A stretch of 64,000 nt of DNA from positions 48,676,073 through 48,740,072 of the forward strand of contig CP136064.1 of the NCBI GenBank assembly GCA_032622095.1, read 5' to 3'. The stretch is from Siphonodentalium dalli. Its lineage: Eukaryota > Mollusca > Scaphopoda > Gadilida > Siphonodentaliidae. Made by a program: the position numbers and the translations under genes. Positions 23,401-32,200 of this stretch are shown here, in pieces. How positions within the stretch are numbered: position 1 is the first letter of the stretch; the number at the start of each line of letters is the position of its first letter. The notes under the pieces were generated by a model. It made no database searches, was not told the origin of the DNA, and saw nothing but the letters and a program-made list of their open reading frames with translations.

Positions 23401-26400
23401 TAAGAGAATGCATTGGCACAGGGCATACGGTAACTATAGGTTGTTAAGTGTCAATAAAGGTCGCCTCGCATATATAAGAGAATGCATTGGCTTAACACAT
23501 ATTAAAAGTGAGAAAATTGTCAAAGAATGTAGAAAAATATTATAAAAATTGTTAAAAAATGTAAGAAAATTTTTTAAAATTGTTAAAGAATGTAAGAAAA
23601 AATGGTAAAAAGTGTTAAAAAAAGATTTTTTTTAGGCCAATGCATTCTCTTATATATGCGAGGCGACCTATGGTCGACTCGCATATATAAGAGAATGCAT
23701 TGGCACAGGGCATAACTATAGGTTGTTAAGTGTCAAAGGTTTTCCTGATTTTCTGTAAACAAGCGCACAAGTTGGGAAATAAATGTAGTTTTAGACAGCA
23801 TAAGTAGCTCCACCCACCGACTGACTTCGTAGTTGTACCTAAATTATATTTGTCTATTGAATATAGTTTTTATCAAGCAAGTACATGTAACATTCAGTTT
23901 TAACTAGAGGTGTGACTGTCCCAATGGGACTACGGATACCCCCCTTTTTAAAATACTAAGATGTTTCACATGTCAGTAAACATTTAGTTAAAATAATAAA
24001 ATAACAGTTCCCATTGCAGGTGTACAACCATAACCCTAATCTTAAACCTATTGACCGAAAATTGTAGGAATAAAAGCTTGGACAAAATTATGTATGTTGC
24101 GAAAAAATTTCTAAGTCGAAAAAGGGGAATATCTCCACACAAAAAATGTCGGACAGACGTCATAATCGCAGGGGCACAGGTTCCCATGGTACTAAATATC
24201 AGTGCCAAGATTCAAAAACATTGACCGAAAAATGTAGGAATAAAAGCTCGGACAAAATTATGCATGTTGCAAAAAAAGTTTCTAAGTTGAAAAAGGGGGA
24301 TAACTCCACCAAAAAATGTCGGACAGATGTCATAATCGCAGGTGCACAAGTTCCAATGGTACTAAATATCTGTGCCAAGTTTTAAAAAAATTGACTGAAA
24401 AATGTAGGAATAAAAGCTCGGACAAAAGTATACATGTTGCGAAAATTTTCTAAGTCGAAAAAGGGGGAATAACTCCAAAAAAAAAAGTCCGACAGACGTC
24501 ATAATCGCAGGTGCACAGGTTCCCATGATGGTTGATGTCTGTGCCAAGTTTCACGGAAATTGATAAAAAAATGACTGAGAAAAACTCCGGACAAATTTGT
24601 GTCCACGGACGGACGGACGACGGACGACGGACGACGGACGACGGACGGACGACGGACGGACAAGCTGACTCCAGTATACCCCCCCTAACTTCGTTGCGGG
24701 GGGTATAATAATGGAATTACTACATAGGAGATATGCCACATCCGCTGTGTACACAGTTTATACCAGTCGAAGGTGGCAATTACACTACTACTAGTATTAG
24801 TAACCTTACCAATGGCAAACTATTGAAGTTTTCATATCAACTGCTACGGCAACCCTTTGCCATGGCCCAGTTTGCTTCGGCATTGCTGATGTTGATGTAG
24901 CAAATTATGAGGGCTGCATTAACAGTTTGAAGGGTCAGAAGTTTCAGCCAGAGAGCCATCTGGCTATTTATGGACTTGACATCCAACTTTGGTTATGACA
25001 AAATTAAAAAAAAAAATGAATGAATTTTGTTTTTATTATTTAAAAGTTTTACAAATGTCTTGTGAGGAGTTAAATACTGTAGTGAATCATATATAAACTC
25101 TTAAGTACTCTTTACGTAGTTATGAATTAAACCGGTCATGGTAATTGAAGTTCAACTTGGAACATGGGGAACTTGAATTGTTTTGTCTGTACATGTAACA
25201 TTATTCAACTTTTAAGATAATTAAATGACATTGGTCATGTTTGAAAATTTAATCTAATTTGTGGGAAAGGGAGTGACAAGTCCAATAAAACAACATTTAT
25301 AATGTGACCCGCCATATCAAATCCAGTCGTAAGTCGGGATTTTTTTTACCCTGTGACAATGCATTCTCTTATATATGCGAGTCGACCATAGGACGCCTCG
25401 CATATATAAGAGATTGCATTGGCCTAACAAGTTTTTATCATTTTTTTTTAAATAAATGTTTCTGACAATTTTTAGGACATAAAATAAAAAACATCCATTA
25501 CCCTGCAGGGAGCCCCACACATATATAGAAGCATATAGAAGAGTGTCGTCTGCTCATGTTTGTCTGGGGCTCTGTATTGGTGAAATTATAAAATCGTTAA
25601 AGAATACAAGAAAAAATTATTAAAATTGTAAAAAATTGTTAGGCCAATGCATTCTCTTATATATGCGAGGCGACCTATGGTAAACTCGCATATATAAGAG
25701 AATGCATTGGCACAGAGTAAAAAAATCCTGACTTACGACTGGATTTGATATGGCGGGTCACATATATCATACACTTCTTCCATGTGACTATGTCACTACT
25801 TTATCTTACAATTGGATTACTCCAAATAAAGACACATTGAATGTAAACTTGTGAAAGAGTTGATTGTTTCTTTATCCACTGTATTTACCAGCATGTTGGT
25901 GCTTGGGGGAGGTGGGTATCATATGGTTGGAATAATTGGAAGATATGAAATATTTGTTTTTACCTACCCTATATTTTTCAGTCTGTCAGATGTGCATGTT
26001 GGGGGAGGGGTGTAGCAGAGGACCGGCAGGTGCATTTCGCTTCTAGCTCAAATGGCCTACTAGTACTAGTAGTGTCAGAATTTACGAGTAAAATGAGAGA
26101 TATTATTTCAATCAAGTCCCTTGACAAGTTCGCCAGAATCAGCTGCTCTGATAGATTGAAAACTTCAATTTTGATGAAGCTTTAACTTTATTTCAGTAAA
26201 TAAATTCTAACTGTTGACTATTGTTTCTTAACAGTGACATTAAAACTCATGCTATCAATTACATGTACATGTAGCTTCTTATATAATCATTGGCTCAGTC
26301 AATATCTTATTTGCAATAACCTTTCCCAGTCATTGATAATTAACAAACCATCATCATTTCCTGCAACCAATATAGATTCATTAGGTATGAAATATTACTT

Positions 26401-28196
26401 TCAAAGAAGCATTAAACACTTGATTACAAGGCTCCAGGAGGCCACAGAAGTGCCCTGGATAGGTTGAAATTTCAAATCCCCCCCAGGGAGGTCCCCAACC
26501 TACTAGTATGGGAAGGAGTACTTCCTTCCATACCATCCTCCGCGGAGGTTTGGGCCACCAACTTTTCTATCCTGGCTGAAACCCTGCAGTGAGAGCACTC
26601 ATTCTGTGTATCTCTCTCAGACTTTATAAAATAGCAGTGGTTGTGGTTTGCTGTCAAATTACATTGTATATCCATGTGCAGTATACTATTTGATAACATG
26701 TATCTGTAGAACAACTACATGTACATGTATCATCAGCAAGTACATTTAAAAATAGATCAACTTTGTTCTAATTTTCATTTTTATAACAACATTTTGCATA
26801 TCGAAACCATTGTTAAGAAAACAATAAGTACTGTTAAGGTGGCATTACCAATCAATGTCTAATTAGTTCAATTTGAGATACCAATCAAAACTTGACATTA
26901 AACATTGGAAAAGATCAAAGCCTTGAAAAAAATTCGGAAAATATTATTTAAATTTTAGACTAAAATATTGAACTTAGTTCAACTTACTACCCGATCTTTG
27001 TTGACAAACCACTGTAAACAGTTTTATTTACATTTTAATATAATGACGGTTTCAAAACCTGAAATTTCAATAATTCATATTATAATATAAATAAACAAAG
27101 TACATCTATTTCTTCTTATTCTTCTTGATCAATGCAGATGACAACGTTTCACATAATTTCCGATTTTTTGCACATTTACACAAGTGCTGCGAGTGCCTTG
27201 GGTCCCTTTAAGTTTAAATTAATATACACATGTATCTCCACAGGAGATCTGGGATCAGTCTTCAGATTGGGATTGAATACTCCAGTCTCCATGAAAATTA
27301 TCCATTTATCCCTGACCATGTACTAAGCACTGTAGTTTCCAGCTGATTAGTATTGATCTGTGTTTCTGAATGGATACCTGACCTACATTCTGGGCTGAAG
27401 ATTTATTTATAGATTTGTTCTCAATATCAATACAGCCATGAGAACAGTGTTACAGTACATTAGAATTTGTAAAACTGAAATAGTTCAGGGCATAACTGAT
27501 AAATATCACACCCAAAGAATAGAATGTACATGTAGTGAGTTAACTAAATATCTTTAGCGAATGATTTTGCATTCAGATATCTACATTGAAGTGTGTAACT
27601 GGCAATTATCACCGATTTGAACATACAATTGCGTCCCTTGCCTACAGAGTACCGTTAAGCTGTGCGTCTGTTTTGGTGTCTGTCAAACTGAAGAGACCGA
27701 CTGTAGCGAAAGTAGGTCACCATATTACTTCAGCTAAATATTCCCCCAGAAAGCGCTCCACACGGTACAATAAGTCTATGGGAAATAGTGTTAATATGTG
27801 CATGAATGTTACAACGTACGCAAACTCCCACACAGAGTTCGTAGTTTGTTGATGAAATGATTATTTTTGCGTTTTGACAGCTGGGATAACTTGGGGTTAC
27901 CATGGGTGCAGAATCTGAAATTCCGAACTCGGGAGTAAGATCTTTTGTAAAAACTCACCTTTTGGAAACACAGCAAAGTACACACAACTCTTCCATCTAC
28001 CATCCGGAGGGTAGAGGCGTCCATCCGATAATCTAATCCCTCTCATCGTGTTGGTGTCGGGATTTCTAAACTTTAAACCACACACCCCCGGGAACTGGGC
28101 CATCAACGTTGTCAAAAGTAAAGATCCATCGTCTTCGCTGGGCACTTCGATAGCATCGTCCTTTTCATCCTCGGCAACTTTTATATACTGTGTCAT
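13726..28196 (-). CDS. TARDBP: TDP-43 (TAR DNA-binding protein 43), four coding exons
   Basis: Joining 28196-27959, 22374-22211, 21372-21232 and 14478-13726 on the minus strand gives 1296 nt, 431 residues plus TGA. Every intron is GT/AG and the phases agree. The product has the full TDP-43 order: N-terminal oligomerisation domain (about 1-79), basic bipartite NLS-like stretch (KK at 83-84, KRR at 94-96), RRM1 (about 104-178), RRM2 (about 190-261) and a Gly/Ser/Asn/Gln-rich low-complexity tail (about 262-431) with the conserved hydrophobic helix at about 321-344. The RRM1 RNP1 aromatics fall at F147 and F149, as in the human protein (414 residues). The family is a nuclear RNA-binding protein that binds UG-rich RNA and controls splicing, cryptic-exon repression and mRNA stability, often autoregulating through its own 3' UTR. 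Introns are 5584, 838 and 6753 bp. The start is the first in-frame ATG and aligns with the family start. Identity is near certain; exact UTR limits are not visible. Confidence 0.96.
14524..14788. mobile_element. family A foldback MITE close to the TARDBP exon 4 acceptor
   Basis: TTAACCCTTTCATGACTGG at the left and AAAGGGTTAA at the right. Both hairpins are present but somewhat diverged. Only about 45 bp separate it from exon 4 (14478), leaving the pyrimidine tract and a possible branch point (ACTGAG) intact. Confidence 0.75.
14897..15021 (+). promoter_or_regulatory. CCAAT/TATA promoter-like cluster inside the 9-bp-duplication element
   Basis: CCAAT at 14897, 14929 and 15006, and TATAAATA at 15014-15021, all on plus. 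This is the order expected of a pol II core promoter and is antisense to TARDBP. Activity is not shown. Confidence 0.45.
15328..15522 (+). CDS. 64-codon open frame downstream of the promoter-like cluster, unrecognised
   Basis: Opens [20 protein letters not shown] and stops before the right TIR. I do not recognise the product. It could be a remnant first exon of the element's own protein or a chance frame. Several ATGs precede it in the presumed transcript, which weighs against efficient translation. Confidence 0.2.
   Translation: MSQGSEDILRECVASILPGTGIKSLRKLLRGNETETTLCQSKLFLKTNVGGDVILQGVVCGSYL
15638..15757. repeat. inverted repeat of about 25 bp
   Basis: ATGACCTCATTTACATACAT at the left is inverted as ATGTATGCAAATGAGGTCAT at the right, around about 65 bp. 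A small MITE-like hairpin in TARDBP intron 3. Confidence 0.6.
16192..16312. mobile_element. family A MITE, truncated
   Basis: TTATCCCTTTCATGATGGGA, GGTGCAGCATTAAAGATCC and one hairpin. The right half is missing. Confidence 0.6.
16313..17247. other. TARDBP intron 3, no further feature
   Basis: Unique AT-rich intronic sequence with a short G run at 16450-16457. No conserved exon is seen in the phase needed for TARDBP. Confidence 0.45.
17248..17495. mobile_element. family D mariner-like foldback MITE, complete
   Basis: TA at 17246-17247 and 17496-17497. TIRs are CAGTAATGCCC and GGGCATTGCTG. A palindrome, as at 3971, with a small inner duplication of the GAAATATGGCTTGTTGCCAT segment. Confidence 0.75.
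17733..18975. mobile_element. family C hAT-like MITE, split by a nested element
   Basis: The left half CAAGCCTTGAAATAGGGTGT runs to GATGCTACCC, and the right half resumes CTACCCTGCATAGCGGGC and ends CACCCTATTTCAAGG. About 1.09 kb is inserted at the centre. Confidence 0.7.
17805..18893. mobile_element. hAT-like element with CAGGGATGTG ends
   Basis: TIRs CAGGGATGTGC and GCACATCCCTG. The flanking octamers GCTACCCG and CTACCCTG look like an imperfect copy of one 8-bp target in the host element. The 1089-bp interior is GC-rich near both ends and has no long frame. Near 18590-18665 it looks like a 5' exon followed by a GGTGAGT donor. Probably a deletion derivative of an autonomous hAT. Confidence 0.65.
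19228..20196 (+). repeat. 32-bp minisatellite, about 30 units
   Basis: The unit is ACTTCTCCCTAATAATCTAA followed by TAGGGGGAAGTA. Units are nearly identical and occur in two forms, CTCCCTA and CTCACTA. The CTCACTA form occupies units 4, 9, 13, 14, 18, 19, 24 and 28, a spacing of four to five units that indicates higher-order duplication. One unit lacks a G (about 19762) and one reads TAGACGGAAG (about 19982). Each unit can fold into an 11-bp stem. Lies in TARDBP intron 3. Confidence 0.95.
20895..21229 (+). mobile_element. family E MITE with duplicated right end, abutting the TARDBP exon 3 donor
   Basis: A partial right end (GAATAATAGACTACTCGAGT to CAGTAATGAAAGAG) precedes a copy with GAAATGTTCAGACAAATAAG, TTGTTGAACTTATCTGAACA and the tail ending AAAGAAAGGGACAT. 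The family end GGGTTAA is replaced by GGGACATACC, the reverse complement of the exon 3 donor region. Confidence 0.65.
21232..21372 (-). CDS. TARDBP: TARDBP coding exon 3 (second half of RRM1)
   Basis: 141 bp, phase 0 at both ends, residues 135-181. The acceptor is TTTTTTCAG (21373-21381) and the donor GTATGT (21226-21231). The translation includes [18 protein letters not shown], the RNP1 motif with F147 and F149, then [18 protein letters not shown] and IPNSK, nearly identical to the vertebrate RRM1. The donor lies at the very edge of a TTAA-family transposable element. Confidence 0.95.
21534..21769. mobile_element. hybrid A/B foldback MITE (piggyBac-like)
   Basis: TTAACCCTTTGAGTGCCAGG at the left, AAAGGGTTAA at the right. 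The right arm has the family B word GGGTTGATACAAAAATCG, and the middle has a family A hairpin. Located in TARDBP intron 2. Confidence 0.7.
22211..22374 (-). CDS. TARDBP: TARDBP coding exon 2 (NLS and first half of RRM1)
   Basis: 164 bp encoding residues 80-134. The acceptor is TTCCAG just upstream (22375-22380) and the donor is GTATGT (22205-22210). The translation has the basic stretch (GKKEE, then [10 protein letters not shown]), which fits the bipartite NLS position, followed by [16 protein letters not shown] and [12 protein letters not shown]. These are RRM1 beta-1 (RNP2), alpha-1 and beta-2. The exon was absent from simple ORF calling because it has no in-frame start. Confidence 0.95.
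22375..22863. other. TARDBP intron 1, 3' part
   Basis: No transposon boundary is seen. There are short ACATGTA-rich words around 22440-22720. Small open frames here are not coding-like. Confidence 0.4.
22864..23745. repeat. 287-bp tandem array of family A hairpin modules
   Basis: Units begin AGGTTGTTAAGTGTCAATAA at 22864, 23151 and 23438 (exact 287-bp period), with a partial fourth at 23720. Each unit has two hairpin half-modules around an A/T spacer. The units are nearly identical, so amplification is recent. The array is in TARDBP intron 1. Confidence 0.9.
23905..24712. repeat. family K repeat: about 170-bp units, GACG tract and terminal hairpin
   Basis: Three units starting near TTGACCGAAAAATGTAGGAA (about 24050, 24220, 24389), each with TCGGACAGACGTCATAATCG. 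They are followed by a GACGGACGACGG tract (24604-24662) and a hairpin TATACCCCCC...GGGGGGTATAAT. A related end is at 50.5 kb. Located in TARDBP intron 1. Confidence 0.7.
25303..25763. mobile_element. foldback element with TGTGACCCGCC ends and family A hairpins inside
   Basis: Long TIRs starting TGTGACCCGCCATATCAAAT and continuing CCAGTCGTAAGTC are inverted at the right end (GACTTACGACTGGATTTG onward). Between them lie two ATGCATTCTCTTATATATGC hairpins like those in TTAA elements. The terminal frame is unrelated to TTAACCC. Confidence 0.75.
25764..27958. other. TARDBP intron 1, 5' part
   Basis: Mostly unique. Short runs such as CTACTAGTACTAGTAG (26049) and ACATGTACATGTA (26263 and 26716) are seen. 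No conserved exon is found. Confidence 0.4.
27959..28196 (-). CDS. TARDBP: TARDBP coding exon 1 (N-terminal domain)
   Basis: Encodes residues 1-79 and the first base of codon 80. The protein begins [20 protein letters not shown] and continues through [14 protein letters not shown] and MRGIRL, matching the TDP-43 N-terminal ubiquitin-like oligomerisation domain. The exon ends CCAAAAG with the donor GTGAGT at 27953-27958, in phase 1. Reading upstream in frame there is no earlier ATG, only a TTG at 28235, so the start at 28194-28196 is well supported. Confidence 0.95.
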
Positions 28197-28222
28197 AGCG
28201 ATTGTCGATAGAACCACGGCAT
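28193..28222 (-). promoter_or_regulatory. short upstream ORF overlapping the TARDBP start codon
   Basis: An ATG at 28222-28220, with G at -3, opens a 9-codon frame. Its TGA stop shares two bases with the TARDBP ATG, giving the tetranucleotide ATGA. If the mRNA begins upstream of 28222, this arrangement would favour reinitiation or leaky scanning. Whether it is transcribed cannot be seen. Confidence 0.5.
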
Positions 28223-28330
28223 TTCCGAAAAACAAGGAAAACGGACTGATAAATATGCCCTATTTATCCCTTGGGCCCCCGAAGCGTGCGAAGATGGCGA
28301 CTGCTACAAAACATTGCACCATGGGATATT
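28197..28330 (-). promoter_or_regulatory. putative TARDBP core promoter and 5' UTR
   Basis: The 130 bp upstream of the TARDBP ATG are more GC- and CpG-rich than the surroundings. They contain GTCGCCATCTTCG on the minus strand (AAGATGGCG at 28291-28299 on plus), a good match to the YY1 site common just downstream of start sites in housekeeping genes. An ATAAATA sequence lies at about 28261-28267. The start site is not determined: it could be near the YY1 motif or about 30 bp below the TATA-like site. Confidence 0.45.
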
Positions 28331-29252
28331 TTCTCGACGAATTACAACGAAGCGCACATTGATTTATGAATCTTCGATAGCGTGTATTTTTAGACTTCAC
28401 AAATCGACGCGGTTGGTCGGTTCGTCCGTCCGTCTGTCCGCCCATGCAGAGACACCACGAACCCGTCCCGGTCTGACTTTCTAGTTTCATTTCTCAAGAA
28501 TAAAACAATTTTACTAATCGCGGATTTTCGGCATATTCTATTTCTTTCACCTTTTAGGATTGACATAATATACTGAGATATCTCTTTCGGTTTCGTTTTT
28601 CGCGGAAAAACAAATTACCGTAACTAGTGAAATTCTTGGAAATTATCTGCCTACGTAATTCTATTGCTAGGTAGGCTAGGCCCTATTGTTGGTCAATTCT
28701 GATAGACGCTTACATTGTTTACTCAGTTGTCGTAATATCTAATTTTGTAAACACTGTGTGATCTTATCAATATATGGCCCAGCCTGAGCGTATGTACGTG
28801 TCGCTATATATAATTTACACACTGTAATCAAGTAACGTACGGCGGGGAAGCAATTACGTTGACCAGCGCAGATCGATGTTCAACGGCGGTGATCGAGTTA
28901 CAATTTTAACGGCGTTGGTTTGCAATTGATTGGTTGTATGTCAATACAACTGAACAGGAGGTACACGTGTAATGAAATCGTACTTGACATTGCCCTGTTG
29001 CCGATTAGTAATATTATTAAGCTTCTATATAACGATCGAGACATGACATTTTAAAATTTACCTTTTTTTTCATTCACAAATTTATAGGCACAGATCATTG
29101 ATCAATGTCGAGATTTTCCCATGGCGTTGTGGTGTTTATATAATATAACATATATTTTTAATAATTGAGTGTCGCAGATATTTAATATATGGTTGATTGT
29201 GTGGTTCAGATTTAATTTTAAGCAAACAACTGCATAAAACTTAAAGGGGTAT
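28331..29252. other. TARDBP upstream flank
   Basis: CpG-containing unique sequence with a TCCGTCCGTCTGTCCG run at about 28423. A divergent promoter is possible but no divergent exon is recognised. Confidence 0.4.
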
Positions 29253-29584
29253 TGTACACTAAATCCGGCCATTTATGGAACCATCTCCTTTTATGCTAAA
29301 TAGAATATATGCAACAAATGAATGAATTTGAGCCATGGATGAGAGCAAAATACCCCCAATACGTTATGAACTATATGTAAAACAACACGGTAATTATAAT
29401 TAAACTTAATTTATGGCTGGAGTCATAAATTAATTTTCATTATAATTGCCATGTTATTTACATCGTTCATATAGCACATGGGCGTATTTTGCACTAATCT
29501 ATGGCTCAAATTCATTTATTTGTTGCATATATTCTGTTGAGTATAAAAGGAGATGGTCCCAAAAATGGCCATATTTAGTGTACA
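29253..29584. mobile_element. 332-bp foldback element
   Basis: TGTACACTAAATCCGGCCAT at the left is inverted at ATGGCCATATTTAGTGTACA at the right. The arms extend more than 100 bp (for example TTTGTTGCATATATTC on the right) with scattered mismatches. The family is unknown to me. It lies about 1 kb upstream of the TARDBP promoter. Confidence 0.7.
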
Positions 29585-30061
29585 GTACGTTGAAGTTCCG
29601 GATATAATGATTTTAGAAATTAAACTGGTGCAATGATTGCAATTTACAATGTGAATGTTTATATAATGTAGCGTTTCCCGTGGCGGACACTAGCCATGAT
29701 GTAATCGGCGTGAAGTGGTTAATTTATTTACGTGGTACAAAATAGCCTGTCATTCATGTGATATATGTATATGCTAGCACTATCTAGACGCTCTTTTTAG
29801 TTGACAAAAGTGTGATTCTCTCGCATATACACATATTTTATATAATGCTACGAGCATATCACCCGATGCTACGAGCACATCATAGCAAGTTTTACGTTTG
29901 CTATAGACATCCCCCAAAATCAAGTGAGTGCCTCCATGGAAACTAATTTTTCGGGCACTAATATGATGGACATCGCAAACATGTCCAGTTCATTTTGAAG
30001 CTAATATATCATACTTTGAGAGACTGTATGTTATATAATGTGTCAATCATGAATTCCAGCG

Positions 30062-30470
30062 TGACGGAATCACCAAATTTTACGGAATTTCACTTTTCTG
30101 TGGCCTATAAAATCTAAAATTATGACCAGTAGGGTACCGCTTAAAATAAAAAAACATTGTACATACTATACAAAGTTGTTTGATTATATACAACTATATG
30201 TGTATTTAAGTATCATCTCACTCTGGGTCAAATTGTGTCCGTGACGGAATCACCAAAAAAGTGCCATCAATATGAGGGTAGGTCCGTACTATTGAAGAAC
30301 CCTGCTCATTCAGCCAAGCTGACCTGGAAAAAGTTCCCAATTAGTAAAGTAGATACATTATACTTGCAGAAAAAAGCCGCATTGTCACACACTTATGTGT
30401 ATATTACTAGTTAACTCGGTTTGTTCACCGTGACGGAATCACACAACGGGCGTGACGGAATCACCGTGCG
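30062..30470. promoter_or_regulatory. cluster of four CGTGACGGAATCAC motifs
   Basis: Copies start near 30060, 30239, 30428 and 30450 in otherwise unique sequence. The word has dyad symmetry (GTGA...TCAC). Whether it is a binding-site cluster or fragments of an old repeat is unclear. Confidence 0.4.
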
Positions 30471-32200
30471 ATTTTTTTAGGTATAGTTTTTTGTGTAACA
30501 AATGCGGACATTGTCATAAAAGCATAAAACTTGGCACATTTGTATATTAGGTCCCACGTATTATTTTCAGATATGGGGGCAATCACGAAAATACTTTCCA
30601 TGGCAACGGTTGCTATGCGACTGTTTTTACCTTAGAAACGGGTTGTTGGTAGGGGTTAAACCGTCATTTTACTAAAATATATGTGCAAAAAGGGGATACT
30701 ATGGTAATTGAGGCAGATTGTGATATGGGAAATGTGACAAAAATAACATTTCCACACATGCCCCACTATTAACCTAGAATAACCATTGAGCTGCTTGAAA
30801 ACATATTTTGGTTCATTTGACCTTATTTGGCAAAACATGAAAATATGCGTTGACTGCGCATGCGCGTATCATTGATCCCCAGTCACACAATATCTGGTGT
30901 TTAAGAGATTGTATAGTGAGGGCAATGACCATTCCAAAATATATTCATTGGATAGTAATAATGAAATACAGAAGAAGCAACAACATTCCCCGATGACATG
31001 ACAATGATGCAAATACCCATTATCGGTATCCATGGCCGCCTTTTCGTGGAATTCATGCAATGCAAAGATTCATTAAAATTTGATAAAACTTATATCGAGT
31101 AAGTATTTCAGGTCATTATTTTCGTATAAAACCTGATTATCGAACAGTAATATGCAAATTGCGGAAACCACAACCGCTGATTTCTGTAGACCATTATCGC
31201 TGTTAACGTTAAAAACATCAAGGTAAAATAAACCGTGTTTTTATGAAATAACTTACGACAACTAAAGACGATGTGCAAATCGCGGGCCATGTGGTTATCC
31301 GCTATACATACATGTCTTCCGCTACGAGCATATCCGGGTGCATGGGGTGGTACCCATTTAAGGAAACTGACGAAATTCGGTCATTTGTAAACAAAATATT
31401 ACTACGGCGGGGAAGATCACAGAAAAATGCGGCGATCAGTATGCAACGGCGTTTGCCGACCAACAACGGTGGTGAATGAGCGATATATTATTGCATTTTT
31501 CAGATAACTTTCGACGTTTGATAACAATTTGAGAACCTGCTAATCTACCAAAATCTATGTAAATGTAGGTCTATGTTATTATTGTCGATTATAAATATAC
31601 TTTGCATCATAACTAAACGTTCAGATGGCATTTCATGTAGCATTGCGTATTAGTGTATCGGTCAATATATAGACTAATTTTTACTGTTCTCTTTCAAACA
31701 ACGAGATTCAGACCAAAACATCCATACTTAATGTATCGGGACAATATTTAGGTACCGGTATACATTATACGGTATATAAACATCATAAGTTACATTATAC
31801 TCGCAAAATGTTCAAATATATGTCAAAAGACTTAGCTCCAACCTATATATATACATGCCCTCTGCAGTATGACCATTAGACCCGGAAATATTGGTAAAGA
31901 AGCCGTTTTTGGTATCGTATAATGACTTATTTCGAGAATTGATGTCATACAGACAACCATGTTGGACGCCATCTTGAATAACAAAGTTCTCCCAAAGCGG
32001 ATTTTATATATGTTATACTGAGGACCCTGCAGCGTCTTTTGACACTCAAATCGCTTCAATTTATTCCGGGTTAACTCATTATTTCGCGTACCACGACCAA
32101 TCTAATACACGGCCAATGTGTGTTGTTTACCATTTAAAATTCTTCAATTATAGTTGTTCCATCTGTGGAGAAATATGGGCATATATATGCTCCAGAAAGC
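30471..32200. other. no recognisable gene
   Basis: Unique sequence. Small frames on both strands (up to 75 codons) lack recognisable families. Confidence 0.4.

Noticed and set aside
23028-23545. Repeated 76-codon open frames.
   Set aside because: They are translations of the tandem hairpin module, identical because the DNA is tandemly repeated. No start context or family.
28048-28362. A 104-codon plus-strand frame opposite TARDBP exon 1.
   Set aside because: It is the antisense shadow of the conserved N-terminal domain exon.
28423-28450. TCCGTCCGTCTGTCCG run as a family J tail.
   Set aside because: The other family J landmarks are absent. Too short to call.
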